NCBI RefSeq assembly: GCF_012489685.1 | Contig: NC_080043.1 | Location: 10,790,501-10,854,500 of the forward strand | Length of the DNA: 64,000 nucleotides | Direction: 5' to 3' | Origin: Lotus japonicus | Taxonomy: Eukaryota; Streptophyta; Magnoliopsida; Fabales; Fabaceae | Shown here: positions 11,755-23,200 of the stretch, piece by piece | Position numbering within the stretch: position 1 is the stretch's first letter | How the letters are laid out: the number at the start of each line of letters is the position of its first letter | Program-made: the position numbers and the translations under genes | The notes under the pieces: generated by a model | Told to the model about the DNA's origin: nothing | The model's database searches: none | What the model saw: only the letters and a program-made list of their open reading frames with translations

Positions 11755-13177
11755 ATCAGGGAGTTTTCTTTCTCCTTCTTTACTTTTATTGCACTTGTTC
11801 AATTCCATATTTGTTATGCTTCATTGGGACAATGTGTAGTTTAAGTGTGGGGGGGAGATTACCGTAGGTAGAATATTTAGTTTTTGAATAAATTAGGTTG
11901 ATCCATGCTTTCTTTGAATTCTTAGGTCTTGTTTAGATTATGGGCATTTTCTTTCTTTGAACTGAGTCATGATATCTTGTGATGTGAATCCATGCGTTCT
12001 TGTTGTCAAGTTACTTTTGAAAATTGAGGGGTTGAAATAATTATGATAGACTTAATTCCCCTGTGAGAGTTTTTGAGCCTTAACTGTAGGTGGTCAACTG
12101 TATGCCATCTCTAATCCTTTTCTTGTGTGATTGCACTCTTGATTACTTGCACTCTAGAACTTGACTTGACGCTTGTTTCTACTTGATATTCACATGCACA
12201 TATTGAGGTGATTTTAGGCATTTTCTTCTTTTAATTAATAAGCCACTAGCCATATAAGCTTACCTTGAATGAATTATCCTTTGATAGCCACTTTGAGCCT
12301 TTTTACCCTTCTTTTCTTTAGCTCATTACAAGCTTATAAGTGAAAAACCATGATTGACCTAATCTTAGGGAATTTTGGAGCTTTGGAATTGTTTTGGGAG
12401 TAAGTACTAAGTGGGTAAGGGTGCATTGTTCTTTAATTCTTCTAATTCTCGGTTATGCTTAGTTGGTTGTTGTAAATAGTATGGTGGTGCTGTTTTTCTT
12501 ACTAGTTTTGAATTTCAGTAAAAAAAAAAAAATGAAAAAAAAAAAAAAAAAGAGAAGGCCAAGAGGAAGAAAAAAATGAATGAAAGGATGAAGGATGAAA
12601 AGTTGAAGTGTGGAATTGGAGGAAGAATTGCAAATCTTATGCTATTAAATTGGGTTGATGTTGACTTACTTTTTACTTATTCCCCATTGCTCCTCTATTT
12701 CCTAAGATTTTAGCTACTTATCCCATATTTTATCCTACTTTGTCCTTGGCCCCATTACAACCTTTAAAAGCCCTTTTTGATCTTTATGTGCATGTGTTTT
12801 TGATTGTTGATGTTAGCGTCTTGTCAAGCCTATGGTAGTGTTTGTTCTCATGAAGTGCCTTGAGCGTAAACACAAACCTTAAACACTTGAGTGTAAACAC
12901 TTTGAGAGCATAACTTGTGAGGTTCTATCATCTTTGTTCTCACCTTTTGGTTTGATAGGTTACTTTACATGCTTGGATGTTTGGATGATATTCATGGATT
13001 TCTTGTCTCTTTGATTCTTCACTTAATTTTGCCCATTTCTCTACATTTCCTAGGATTCATTGTTAAGTATGTGATCTTTTAGGTTATTGCATGATTCACT
13101 TCCAGTTACAAATTGGTTTTCATGTTCTTAATTCTTTATTTTGCCCAGGAGTGCAAAAGGCTAAGTGTGGGGGTATT
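11755..13177 (+). other. Athila 3' non-coding spacer with two polypurine tracts
   Basis: No ORF of note. A purine tract AAGTGTGGGGGGGAGA lies at 11843-11858 just after pol, and a second, AAGTGTGGGGG, at 13163-13173 abuts the 3' LTR and is the likely plus-strand primer. An A-rich stretch (about 12520-12575) separates them. In Athila relatives an env-like frame may sit here; none is readable. Confidence 0.65.
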
Positions 13178-14228
13178 TGATGAGCAATATTTTACCCATT
13201 TTATATAGCCTTAATTTGTCATTATTAATGATTATTCGTAATTAATTGACCTTGCTTGACAGTGATTTATATTATTTGGTCTAATTACGTTTATTCTTAT
13301 TTTCAGGTTTTATTTGACGTCAAGGGCATTTTGGGGAATTGCGGAATGAGGATTTGATTGTGCTGGAGTGAAGATTGTATTTTAGGAAATATTATGATTT
13401 AATTTCGAAATAAATTTTGTTATTTGAAAACTCTATCTTTAGGATTTGTTAGGATTTGATTTTGATATCTTTTAGGATTTGATTTTGATATCTTTTAGGA
13501 TTTGATTTTGATTAGGATTTGTGATCTCAGCTCCTATTTAAGGGTTTGTGCTGAGAGAAACAAGAACCTTTTACCTTCTACATTATTATTTTATGCAATT
13601 TCGAATTTCAGTAATTATTAGAGTTCTGCTAGGGTTTATGCTTTTAATCCCTATTCTCTTCTCCAAAATAATTGTTGATTTCGCCCCATCCATGGAAGGC
13701 TAATTTCCTTCGAACGAATTCCTTTGTAAAGTATATCGCGCTTTTGAGGTATAGTGCTTAATAGAATTCGCATGACTAGTTTTCTTCATCTCTACTTCTG
13801 GCTTAGGTTTGCTTAATTCCTTAGGTTCACGAATTAGAAGATGATGTATGTTCGCTTAGTTCATATTAGGGCGTAAAGGATTCTTAATCGCTTAGTTTAG
13901 GAATCTGTGAATTAGTTATCGCTTAGTTAATTAATTCTCACGAACTAGGAAACTAATAACAAGAATTGATCTTTAGATACCCGTGATTGAGCAGCGATAT
14001 ACTGAACGAAGGGATTCGTCCATCTTTACTTATCATATTAATCTGCTTTTACTTTCTGTTAGTATTTTTAAACTGAATCACAAAACCCCCCCCAGTGTGT
14101 GTGCGTTTGTTAGTATTAATATTGAGTCTTTGTTGAAACGATAATCCTTGGGAAACGACCTAGGAGTCACTTCCTAGTTTACTACAGTTTTCTAATTTAA
14201 TTATTTGTATCGGGTACGGCCTCGATCA
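13178..14228 (+). repeat. 3' LTR of the Athila element (1051 bp)
   Basis: Starts TGATGAGCAATATTTT directly after the polypurine tract and ends GTACGGCCTCGATCA. A TATA-like CTATTTAAG lies near 13534. Three head-to-tail copies of a ~23-bp unit (TTAGGATTTGATTTTGATAT...) occur at about 13449-13516. No second copy exists in the window, so age and TSD cannot be checked. Confidence 0.75.
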
Positions 14229-14338
14229 ACCTCTCCACCTCATTTTTTAAATGCCAATCGAACATTATCCTCTGGTCCGTGCATTTCAAAATAGTATAAT
14301 GGAAAGAGGATGTACACACAGGTTGATGGTGAGTTAAG
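14229..14338. other. Short spacer between the Athila and SIRE elements
   Basis: This 110-bp stretch continues after the SIRE element at 26441, because the SIRE target duplication TTAAG (14334-14338 and 26436-26440) joins the two. Nothing else is recognisable in it. Confidence 0.5.
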
Positions 14339-15554
14339 TGAAGGTATTAAAAACGGTAGAAAGGGGGGGTTTGAATAACGTTTTCAAGATAAAGCTTCCA
14401 CCTTAAAGATTTTGCAAATCTTTCAAGACCTTAAGTGCTAAAGATAAGAGATAGAAAAGCACACAAGGATTTTATCCTGGTTCACTTGATAAATCACTCA
14501 AGCTAATCCAGTCCACCCGTTAAGGTGATTTCTTCCTTCTTAGAATGAAGGCAATCCACTAATCAGGTAAGAGTTACAACTGCACTTGAAACCTACAAGT
14601 GACTAACAATTACACTGACTTAGCTCACACTAAGATTCACTCTCTTAGTCTTCTCTAGGATCCGATCAACCTTGATCTCCTAAAGGAAAACTATACAACT
14701 GTATATGAAATTCTTGTTTACAAAGAAGGTGCTTCTAAAAAGCTTATAGTAAACACAATGAAATTCAGGATGAAAGAAAGCTTAGAAGGATTTGAATATT
14801 TCTTGCGCGTATGTGAATGCTTCTAGCCGCTTCTTTCAATCTTCAGTCACTATTTATACTCCAAGGATTAGGGTTTGAACGCTGCATGGAATGCTACCGT
14901 TGGAGGGCAGTTCTGGAAATTCCAGCTTCTGGTGTGGCTGAGGATGTTAGGTAGGTCGTCAGGAAGGTACAGTTGTTTTTGTACTTGGATAGTGACTTGA
15001 CCTTTAAACCTAGGAGACTTCTGATCAGGGGAATGCTTCATGTTGGAACTTGTGAAGCCGGTTGATCAGAGTCAGAGGGAAAGCACAGATCCTCTGACCG
15101 TTGTATCTTCTGATTCTGAACTCAGAGGGAAGTACATGGTCTTCAGAGTTTCTTGCTTCTGGACATCAGAGTTTCCACTATTCAGCTTCTGGATCTTCAG
15201 AGTCTTCTACACCATCAGAACATCTGAACCTTCAGTGTTTCTTGGTTGTCAGAACTTCTGGATCTTCAGAACTTCTAGTGACTGAGTCCACATCAGAGTT
15301 TGTATAACTTCAGAACTTCTGAAGCTTTTCCACTGTTCATACCGAACATGGTGAATGTGAAAGCGTTGCTTGGGTCACTCTTTAATCTTTATGCACAGTG
15401 CTTCTGATTTGTGTGAGACTGAATAGAGGTCAGAGGCTGTAAATAACACACTCAGAAAAACACGTTAGAGTACCACAATTGTTCATATCAAAAGGGTTAA
15501 CTTGTAATCATCAAAACATAGAGTTGTACTACTAGATCAAAACTTGATCTTACA
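14339..15554 (-). repeat. SIRE 3' LTR (1216 bp)
   Basis: On the + strand it runs TGAAGGTATT ... GATCTTACA. It follows the element's polypurine tract (minus strand). It is 8 bp longer than the other LTR because of two small indels near 15370-15395. It contains several partly palindromic copies of TCAGAACTTCTG between 15180 and 15330. Confidence 0.92.
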
Positions 15555-15568
15555 ATCTCCCCCTTTTT
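15555..15568 (-). promoter_or_regulatory. Polypurine tract of the SIRE element
   Basis: Minus strand AAAAAGGGGGAGAT immediately before the 3' LTR, the expected primer for plus-strand DNA synthesis. Similar GGGGGAG tracts recur at about 15719-15727, 16020-16032 and 16085-16093, outside the LTR. Confidence 0.75.
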
Positions 15569-16280
15569 GATGATGACAAAACTAAGATTTTTGATGAACA
15601 ATTCTTAAACAATAAACTGAATTCACTCAGAGTTTAGGGATATAGAAGGAGACTTATCCTGATGTGAATAGTTTATCTTGCCCATTCTGAATTCAAGTCA
15701 CTGCTTGATTCTGAGCTTAGCTCCCCCTGAATCTAATACTTGATGAAAACGTTAGAAAAGTGTAGATTCTGAGCTAAATAATATAAGAGTTCAGAGTGAG
15801 AAACTTATGACATAGATGAAATAGAATAATCAGAGCGCATAAGTAATCAGAGTCAACGGACAAGGTATCAGAGTCAAACTAAAATCACTTCAGAAGAAGT
15901 GAAATGTATTCCTTGTATTTGCCCAGTGACATATCTATGATCATAAAGGTGGAACTCTTAAATTCTCCAAAAGAAAAATAAATCACACTAACACATTTTA
16001 CACATCAAAAACTGGGTTGTACTCCCCCTTTTTGTCATAAGCAAAAAGCTTGGGGTGTGAAAAACTTAGCTTGAAGTACAAGGTACTCCCCCTTAGAGAA
16101 GGTCTAAGTTTGAAGAAAATTAAAACGATGCACGAAACAGAGTTAGGCGAAATAAATAGAAGAGTTAATGCACAAGAAAAACGTTTACCACCGGCCAAGG
16201 GAGTAAAGACAAGATTAGTTACCAAGAACTTAACCTCGAGAAACTGTAGGGGCATTAACTTTCAGAGAGAAAGTGAAGCC

Positions 16281-16287
16281 TATATAA
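16281..16287 (+). promoter_or_regulatory. TATA box of the antisense gene inside SIRE
   Basis: TATATAA, about 53 bases before the ATG at 16340. With a start site ~30 bp downstream the leader would be about 27 nt. It faces opposite to the retrotransposon. Confidence 0.5.
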
Positions 16288-16339
16288 AGCGATGGAGAAT
16301 GGGGAAAGCTTCACAACTCGATCAAATTCATAAACAGAA

Positions 16340-16696
16340 ATGGCTTCATACATGGTTGCACTAGAAGAGCTCAGAAGGAAGGCCTTTGAGGAGGACTTGT
16401 TCCTTAATATAAGGCATCCAGAGGGTACAAGAACCATATCAGAGCTGACAAGGACACTACTAGAAGAGGACCTGCGTCCAGAGTTGAAGAGTGACTTAGA
16501 AGAATTCCTTGCCTTCGTGGAGGAAGTTCACGAACTCAGCCAGCTTGAACTGAAGCTGCTGGAAGAAAAGGAAGGCATAGAGAAGAAGCTCAAGACAACA
16601 AAAGAGATTCTGGAGAGGAATGAGCAGATCGTCAATCTCAACAACATCCAGTATTCACTGGATCGTCTGGAGAAAGAGAGGTCAAAGCAGCGCTAA
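16340..16696 (+). CDS. Small charged coiled-coil protein, antisense within SIRE (118 aa)
   Basis: An intact ORF on the strand opposite to the element, between the env-like gene and the 3' LTR. The start context is good for a plant gene (AACAGAAATGGCTTC). A TATA box precedes it at 16281 and an A-rich AATAATAAA signal follows at about 16781, so it has the outline of a complete Pol II gene. The product begins MASYMVALEELRRKAFEEDL and from residue ~45 is rich in Glu, Lys and Leu with heptad-like spacing (EFLAFVEEVHELSQLELKLL), predicting a coiled coil. No signal peptide, membrane segment or known domain is visible. The minus strand has no good ORF here, so this is not the shadow of a sense gene. 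Function unknown. Confidence 0.55.
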   Translation: MASYMVALEELRRKAFEEDLFLNIRHPEGTRTISELTRTLLEEDLRPELKSDLEEFLAFVEEVHELSQLELKLLEEKEGIEKKLKTTKEILERNEQIVNLNNIQYSLDRLEKERSKQR

Positions 16697-16941
16697 GAGT
16701 GCAGAAGAATGAGGAAGGATCCTCCATTCTAGACTTTTAGGAAAAGAGAAAAATGTATGATGTAAACATAATGATTATGAATAATAAAAAAATTTGCAAA
16801 CAAAATGTGACAGAGTATATATATATATATGCAAGGTTAAACAGTAACTAACAAAGCAAAATAAGTAAAGTAACTGAAGGAAAATAATAAAGAGAACAAA
16901 ATAAAACAAGGTTAAGAAGGAAAAGCGAAGAGATCCTAAGA

Positions 16942-19812
16942 CTAGGGTTTATCAGATCGACGCAGAAGTTCCATCATCATTTGCTTCATGTCTATAAGCA
17001 TAGACTCATGAGTGTCAAGACGCTGTTCCATGATGTCGAGTCTGGACGAGCTTGACTGAGTAGAACTGGAAGGAACATTCTGAGCAGCTTGATGAGCTGG
17101 AATGGAAGCAGAAGCAGCAGGAGTAAGCACTACTGGTGCAAGTGCTTGGCATCTAAGGGCTTCAGCCTCAGCTTCAAGTCGCTCTGGCTTGTTCAGCTTG
17201 AGCTGCCGCTTGACGTGCAGCTTCTTCTGCTTGTTCTTTCTTTCTTCTGGCCTCTTCAATAGCTGCAAGAAGCTTATGTCTTTGTTCTTGTTCATGAAGA
17301 GCCACTCTTCTTGCAAACCTTTGCTTTGCAGCCTGGATCCTCTGATCCCTTTCAGCAATGAGAAGACTCATCATAGCAGGAACCTGAGCAACTAACCAAG
17401 TACTCAGATTATCCCATTCCTCAGCAACAGAGTCAGGACTCTCACTCAGATCAGTATGCCCTTTGACGTTGCAAATCATCAGTGAGGCTTCATAATTAAA
17501 CACACTGATGCACTCAGACAGGGAGCTTGGTCTTAGGTGAGTGTAGGGAATAATGGATAGGTTGGCTTCAGGAGAGGATGGATGGTTGCTGCTGTTTGCC
17601 TCAGAGACACCTTGAGGAGAACCAATGTTAAACAATTGAGCGTTTGGTTCAGAGGTTCCAAGTTGAGGTTCAGAGGTTTCAACCAGATGATGTGGTGACC
17701 TAACCGAGGAGTGGTTAGACACAAATTGTTCTGGTTCTGGTTGAACTGGCTCTTGTTGCACAAGGTCAGGTTGAGCCTGTTGAGCCAAAGGATCTGCCTC
17801 ATGTAAGGGATTGGCCAAGATAGGTTCATCTGGGTCAACTAGACGTTCAGGTCTAGGGCCAGGATATCTCCTAGGGCTTGAACAAGTGAGGTAATATTCT
17901 TCTAAGGTAGACACCTTTTCTTTCCTAACTTCCATAAATTTACGAACGGATTCAGAGTTGTTGGAAGGTGAGGAATCAGCAACATTGATTGGGAATGATA
18001 CAGGAGTAAAGGCTGTGGAAGAATCTGTATCAGTGGTTCTGGCAGCCAGATGTTCTGATGCTCTGGGGACAGAGTGATCAGAAGTTATGGGTTCAGGTTC
18101 TGTTTGGTTGGGCTCTAGTTGTTCAGGAATGATGGGTTCACAAGTTAATGGTTTATACTGGATGATGATGGTGAGGTTTGATCAGAGGGTTCGGTAGGTT
18201 GGTTTTGAAGCATATTCCAAAGAGGTGTTTCATTTGGTGAAGGTTGGAAAAATGAAGACCTTGAGGAATTGGGTGGTGAAGTGGTTTGTGCGGCTGGTTG
18301 GGACTCTGGGATAGGAGTGAGTGGGTTGAAAGATCGTTTGAGCATGGCAGAGATAGGGAGTGCATCCAATGTATCTAAATCATCATCAGAAGCAATAACA
18401 GACTTACTTGATGATCGTGCTGAAGACCGAGTCACTCTGACAGGAGTCTCAATCCTTCTGATCACTTGAGCAGCAGGTTCCACACTTGTAGGCTTCACCA
18501 CAAGTCTTACTTGTTTCTTCTTCTTCTTGGGAGGAGAAGGACCAACATTACCATCACCACTAGCATCAGGCTTGATGGTTTCATCATATTTCCTCTTTGG
18601 CTGGTCAGCCTTCTTCTTCTTCTTCTGAGAGCCATCAGATTCGTCAGAGGATTCTGCTACGACCATCTTCCTCTGAACTTTCCTTTTGGTAGGAGAGGGA
18701 AACTCTGGAGCGGGGGGCAATCTTCTGAAGAATTCATCTACATCAATCTCAAAGCCTTGTGCCTTAAGATCTTCTACATAGCACCGAATGGCTTCTGGAT
18801 TGTCTGCCTGGGTCCACAAAGGGTAGTCGTTCAGAGGCACCCTTCTCTTTCTGATTTCAGAAGATGTATCTTCATGAGCTGGGGCAATCTTCATCTTGAC
18901 CAAACCCATCTTCTTCAGAGAGTTAGCAGTGAAGACATCACTGACTATGGTGGTCAGATCCTCTATGCATCCAGCATTGACCATATCTTGCACAAGGTTG
19001 CTCTCAATGAAGAGATCTGATAGCATTCTCCCAAAGGGAATATACTTGATGGCGGACTTGATGGAGGCAGTAGTTCTGGACTTCTTGATACACTCCTTCA
19101 AGTAAGAGAACAGGAAGTAGGGGAGGCAGATCTTCTTCTTGTCTTGGATGAAGAATAACATTGCCTTCTGGCAGAAGTTGATGTAATCTGGGGAACTTCC
19201 CTTTGGCCTCTGGTTGATACAGTGCAGCAGAATCTTGTGCCAGATTCTGAGCTTGGGATGAAGATCCACCACCTTGTAATCAGTTTTGCCCGGTTTGTAT
19301 GTGGTGTACAGGGCCTTGTTGATTGTATCCTTGGTGTTGGGTTTCAGCTTCGATTCTGTCAGTTGAAATCGATACCCATTTGCAGTTTCTGCACCCAGCA
19401 GATTCACAAATGACTTCTCAGTAATTATTATCCTTCTTCCAGCGATGTAGGAAACCACCTGAGTATCATCACAGTCGGCGTCCTTCCAGAATTCCTTGAC
19501 CAATTTGTCATACACCGGTCCTCGAAGCCTGTTGAAGTAATTTTCCCAGCCTTGAACACGGACTTCAGGACGAAGATCATACCCATTAGTAGCAAGATTG
19601 TCGAGGTCAAATCTCCATTCTGCCAGTACTTGAAGTTCTTCAGGAGCGTACACACAGTGAACGACACAACCCCGTTCTACGATAGGAATCATCTGCTCTT
19701 AAGTTTGACCTTGATCAGGAGCTTCAGGACCCAATGGGCCTGTAGCTTGACCTACTACCATGTGAGGAAAACTTGTGGTTTCAGCGGCTTCATTTCTGGT
19801 TTGTCTCACCAT
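16942..19812 (-). pseudogene. SIRE env-like gene, broken by one stop and two frameshifts
   Basis: Starts at ATG 19812 (MVRQTRNEAAETTSFPHMVV). An in-frame TAA at 19699-19701 follows, then 515 open codons to 18145, a frame change near 18150-18175 in a Ser-codon run, a second open part to 17174, another frame change near 17180-17200, and the C-terminus to 16942 (MEQRLDTHESMLIDM). The N-terminal third carries a globular domain (PVYDKLVKEFW, then LLGAETANGYRF, YIPFGRMLSDL) of the type called 'putative plant transposon protein'. It continues into basic (KKKKKADQPKRK), Pro/Ser/Gln-rich and coiled-coil segments. Proteins at this place in SIRE relatives are called envelope-like; I see no convincing signal peptide or membrane anchor. 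A TATATAT (19849-19857) lies just upstream. Confidence 0.75.
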
Positions 19813-19848
19813 TTTGAGCGGTTGAAGGTTTTGGGTAGAAGATGATGA

Positions 19849-19880
<32 letters not shown>

Positions 19881-20252
19881 CGTGGGTGAGAGGTTTTGAA
19901 AAACTGAAGAGAGAGAATGTAAAACCTTAAGTGTAGGAGAACGTGTGTGCATAGTGGGTTTTTAAAAGTAACCGTTGTTGATCAAAAAGCAGGTTAAAAT
20001 CAACGGTTAAAAATTAAAGACATCATAGTAACAGTAAATACACATATCACACGCAGGAGAGAAGCACATCTACACATATTATGATAGACTGTCACACGGG
20101 CACAAGGAACTATGCATCAGAGAAACTGACACACGTTTACTGTCTCAGCTTCAGAGTCAGCACCAATGGGTACATTGACTCTGATTGAGTTACCTTCTGG
20201 ACTAGACATCTTCTGATCAAGAAGTATCATAGTCAGAGGTTCTGATCCATCT
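19813..20252 (-). other. Spacer between SIRE pol and env-like gene
   Basis: 440 bp without an ORF. It ends, on the minus strand, with a (TC)n run (19858-19878) and TATATAT about 40 nt before the env-like ATG, which could be a weak internal promoter or simply a microsatellite. Confidence 0.4.
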
Positions 20253-23200
20253 TCACTCTGGACAAAAGTCCATATTCAGATTTTTCAGAATAAAATTAAA
20301 TCTATCCTCTGCTAAGGGTTTTGTAAAGATATCTGCCCATTGATGGTCAGTATCAACAAACTTCAGAAGAAGTACGCCCTTCTGTACATAATCTCTAATA
20401 AAATGATACTTTACCTCAATGTGCTTTGCCCTTGAATGCAAGATAGGATTCTTACTCAATGAAATTGCAGCAGTGTTATCACAATAGATTGGGATATTGC
20501 TCTCAAGGATCTGATAGTCCTCCAGCTGATGTTTCATCCAGAGCATCTGGGTGCTGCATATTGCTGCTGAGATATATTCTGCCTCTGCAGTTGATAGAGC
20601 AATTGTTGATTGCCTCTTGCTTGCCCATGAGACTAGATTACTTCCCAGAAATTGACAATTTCCAGAAGTGCTTTTTCTCTCCGTTCTATCTCCAGCATAA
20701 TCAGCATCACAATAACCTGAAAGCTTATACTCTGATGTTTTCTTATACATCAAGCCAAGGTTAGTGGTGCCTTTCAGATACCTTAGGATCCTCTTAACAG
20801 CAGTTAAGTGGGTTTCCCTTGGATCTGATTGGAAACGAGCACATAAATGAACACTAAACAATATATCTGGCCTAGATGCAGTTAAGTAAAGGAGTGAACC
20901 TATCATACCACGATAGAGTTTCTGACATACTTTACCACTCTCATCTTCTTTCTCCAGAATGCATGTAGGATGCATTGGAGTCTTGGCCACTGTAGATTCC
21001 AGCATATTGAACTTCTTCAGAAGTTCTTTAGTGTATTTGCTCTGATGGATATATGTTCCTTCTGGTGTTTGATCAACTTGTATTCCCAGAAAGTACTTTA
21101 GTTCTCCCATCATACTCATCTCAAATTCAGCCTGCATCATCTCAGAAAATTCTTTGCATAGAGATTGATTAGCAGAACCAAATATAATATCATCAACATA
21201 AATTTGCACAATTAAGATATCATCTTTATAAGTTTTGCAAAAGAGAGTTGTATCTACTTTACCCCTTACAAACTCATTCTCCAGAAGGAATGAGCTGAGT
21301 CTCTCATACCATGCTTTGGGAGCTTGCTTCAGACCATAAAGTGATTTCTTCAATTTGAACACATGGTCTGGATTCTTCTCATCTTCAAAACCTGGGGGTT
21401 GATGAACGTAGACTTCCTCTGATATATAACCGTTTAGGAAGACACTCTTTACATCCATCTGATGAAGAACTATGTTGTGATTCACTGAGAAAGAGATCAA
21501 CAGTCTGATTGCTTCTAGTCTTGCTACTGGAGCAAAATTTTCTGTGTAGTCTATTCCTTCTTGCTGGCTGTAGCCTTGAGCAACTAGCCTTGCCTTGTTT
21601 CTGACTACATCTCCTTTCTCATTCAACTTGTTTCTGAACACCCATTTTGTTCCAATTACATGGACACTCTCAGGCTTCTTCACTAAGCTCCAAACATCGT
21701 TCTTGGAGAATTGATTCAATTCTTCTTCCATGGCCAGAATCCAATCCTTGTCCTGAAGAGCTTCATCTATGGACTTGGGTTCAATTAAGGACACCAATCC
21801 TTTCAGACTAAGCAGGGTCTCTTCGGAGGGTCTGAAGGCTGATCTGGTTCTGACTGGTTCGTCTTTGTTGCCCATAATCAATTCCTTAGGATGAGCTGCA
21901 GTGATTCTGCTCTTCTTCAGAGTTTGTGAATCAGAGGGACCAACTTCTTCTTCTGGATCATCTTCCTCTGGTTCAGCTTCCTCTGGAGCTTTGCCTTTGT
22001 CAGAAACATTTATACTTAAATCTGCAAATTTCTCAACTAGCTTTGACTGGTCAGAGTCAAGCTTATCGTCAAATCTAACATGAATAGACTCTTCAATAGT
22101 CTTAGCGTCAGTATTATAAAATCTAAAACCTTTAGATCTCTCAGAGTAACCAAGTAATAGACATTTAGAAGACTTAGCATCAAATTTATGCAGTCTATCC
22201 TTAGTATTAAGAACATAACAAACACAACAAAAAGGATGAAAGTAAGAAATGTTGGGTTTTATGTTCTTCCACAATTCATAGGGAGTCTTATTCAGAATTG
22301 GTCTCACAGAGATTCTGTTCTGAATGTAACATGCTGTATTTACTGCCTCTGCCCAAAAGTGCTTAGCCATGCCAGTTTCTTGGAGCATGGTTCTAGCCAT
22401 CTCCTGAAGAGTTCTGTTCTTCCTCTCAACAACACCATTTTGTTGAGGAGTTCTGGGACAAGAGAAATCATGTGCAATTCCATAGGAATCAAACAGACTC
22501 TCAAACTTGTCATTCTCAAACTCTCCACCATGGTCACTTCTGACACGCACAATCCTACAAGCCTTCTCGTTTTGCACTCGGGCTATGAAGGTAGAGAACA
22601 CAGCATGAGACTCATCCTTGTGGGTTAGAAACTTTACCCATGTCCAGCGGCTATAGTCATCAACGATAACCATCCCATATCTCTTGCCACCTATAGACTC
22701 AGTTTTCACTGGTCCAAAAAGGTCGATATGCAGAAGTTCCAACGGCCTTGAGGTTGAGACAACATTCTTTGCCTTGAAAGGGACTTTTGTGAATTTGCCT
22801 TTCTGACATGCTTCACAAAGAGCGTCTGAAGCGAACTTCAGATTGGGTAAGCCCCTGACAAGGTTTAGCTTGCTCAGCTGAGAAATCTTTCTCATACTGG
22901 CATGCCCTAACCGTCTATGCCATACCCACTGCTCTTCATTAACAGACAGAAGGCACTTCACATTCTGAGCCTCCAACTCAGATAATCTGATCTTATAAAT
23001 GTTGTTCTTCCTCTTGCTGTTAAACAGAACAGAGCCATCGATCTGACTTACAGCCCGGCAGGACTTTTGATTGAATATAACATCATAACCCTTGTCAGCT
23101 AATTGACTTATAGACAATAAGTTATGTGTTAAGCTGTCTACCAATAACACATTATCAATGCATGGACTACTATCTACACAAATAGTACAAGTACCAACAA

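Larger units (their letters stand above)
6842..14228 (+). mobile_element. Athila-lineage Ty3/gypsy retrotransposon, 5'-truncated
   Basis: Contains part of gag, PR-RT-RNase H-INT, a 1.4-kb non-coding 3' region, a polypurine tract and the 3' LTR. No 5' LTR, primer binding site or gag start is present: gag similarity begins abruptly at about 6867. At the junction a 25-bp stretch (AAGACACTATGTGTGAGCTG...) at 6842-6866 repeats 6922-6946, which looks like templated filler at a repair breakpoint. Athila assignment rests on the gag zinc knuckle CGICTKDHNTDVC, the protease core LDLGASINVMP, the post-integrase block without a chromodomain, and the long 3' spacer. The env-like ORF of some Athila elements is absent. 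Confidence 0.85.

Noticed and set aside
15040..15307. ORFs in the SIRE LTR (repeated at 25929-26196)
   Set aside because: They are identical in both LTRs and read through repeated TCAGA words; LTR shadows rather than genes.
18269..19105. Plus-strand ORFs opposite the env-like gene
   Set aside because: Mirror frames of a long minus-strand coding region; no promoter or start context, unlike 16340-16696.
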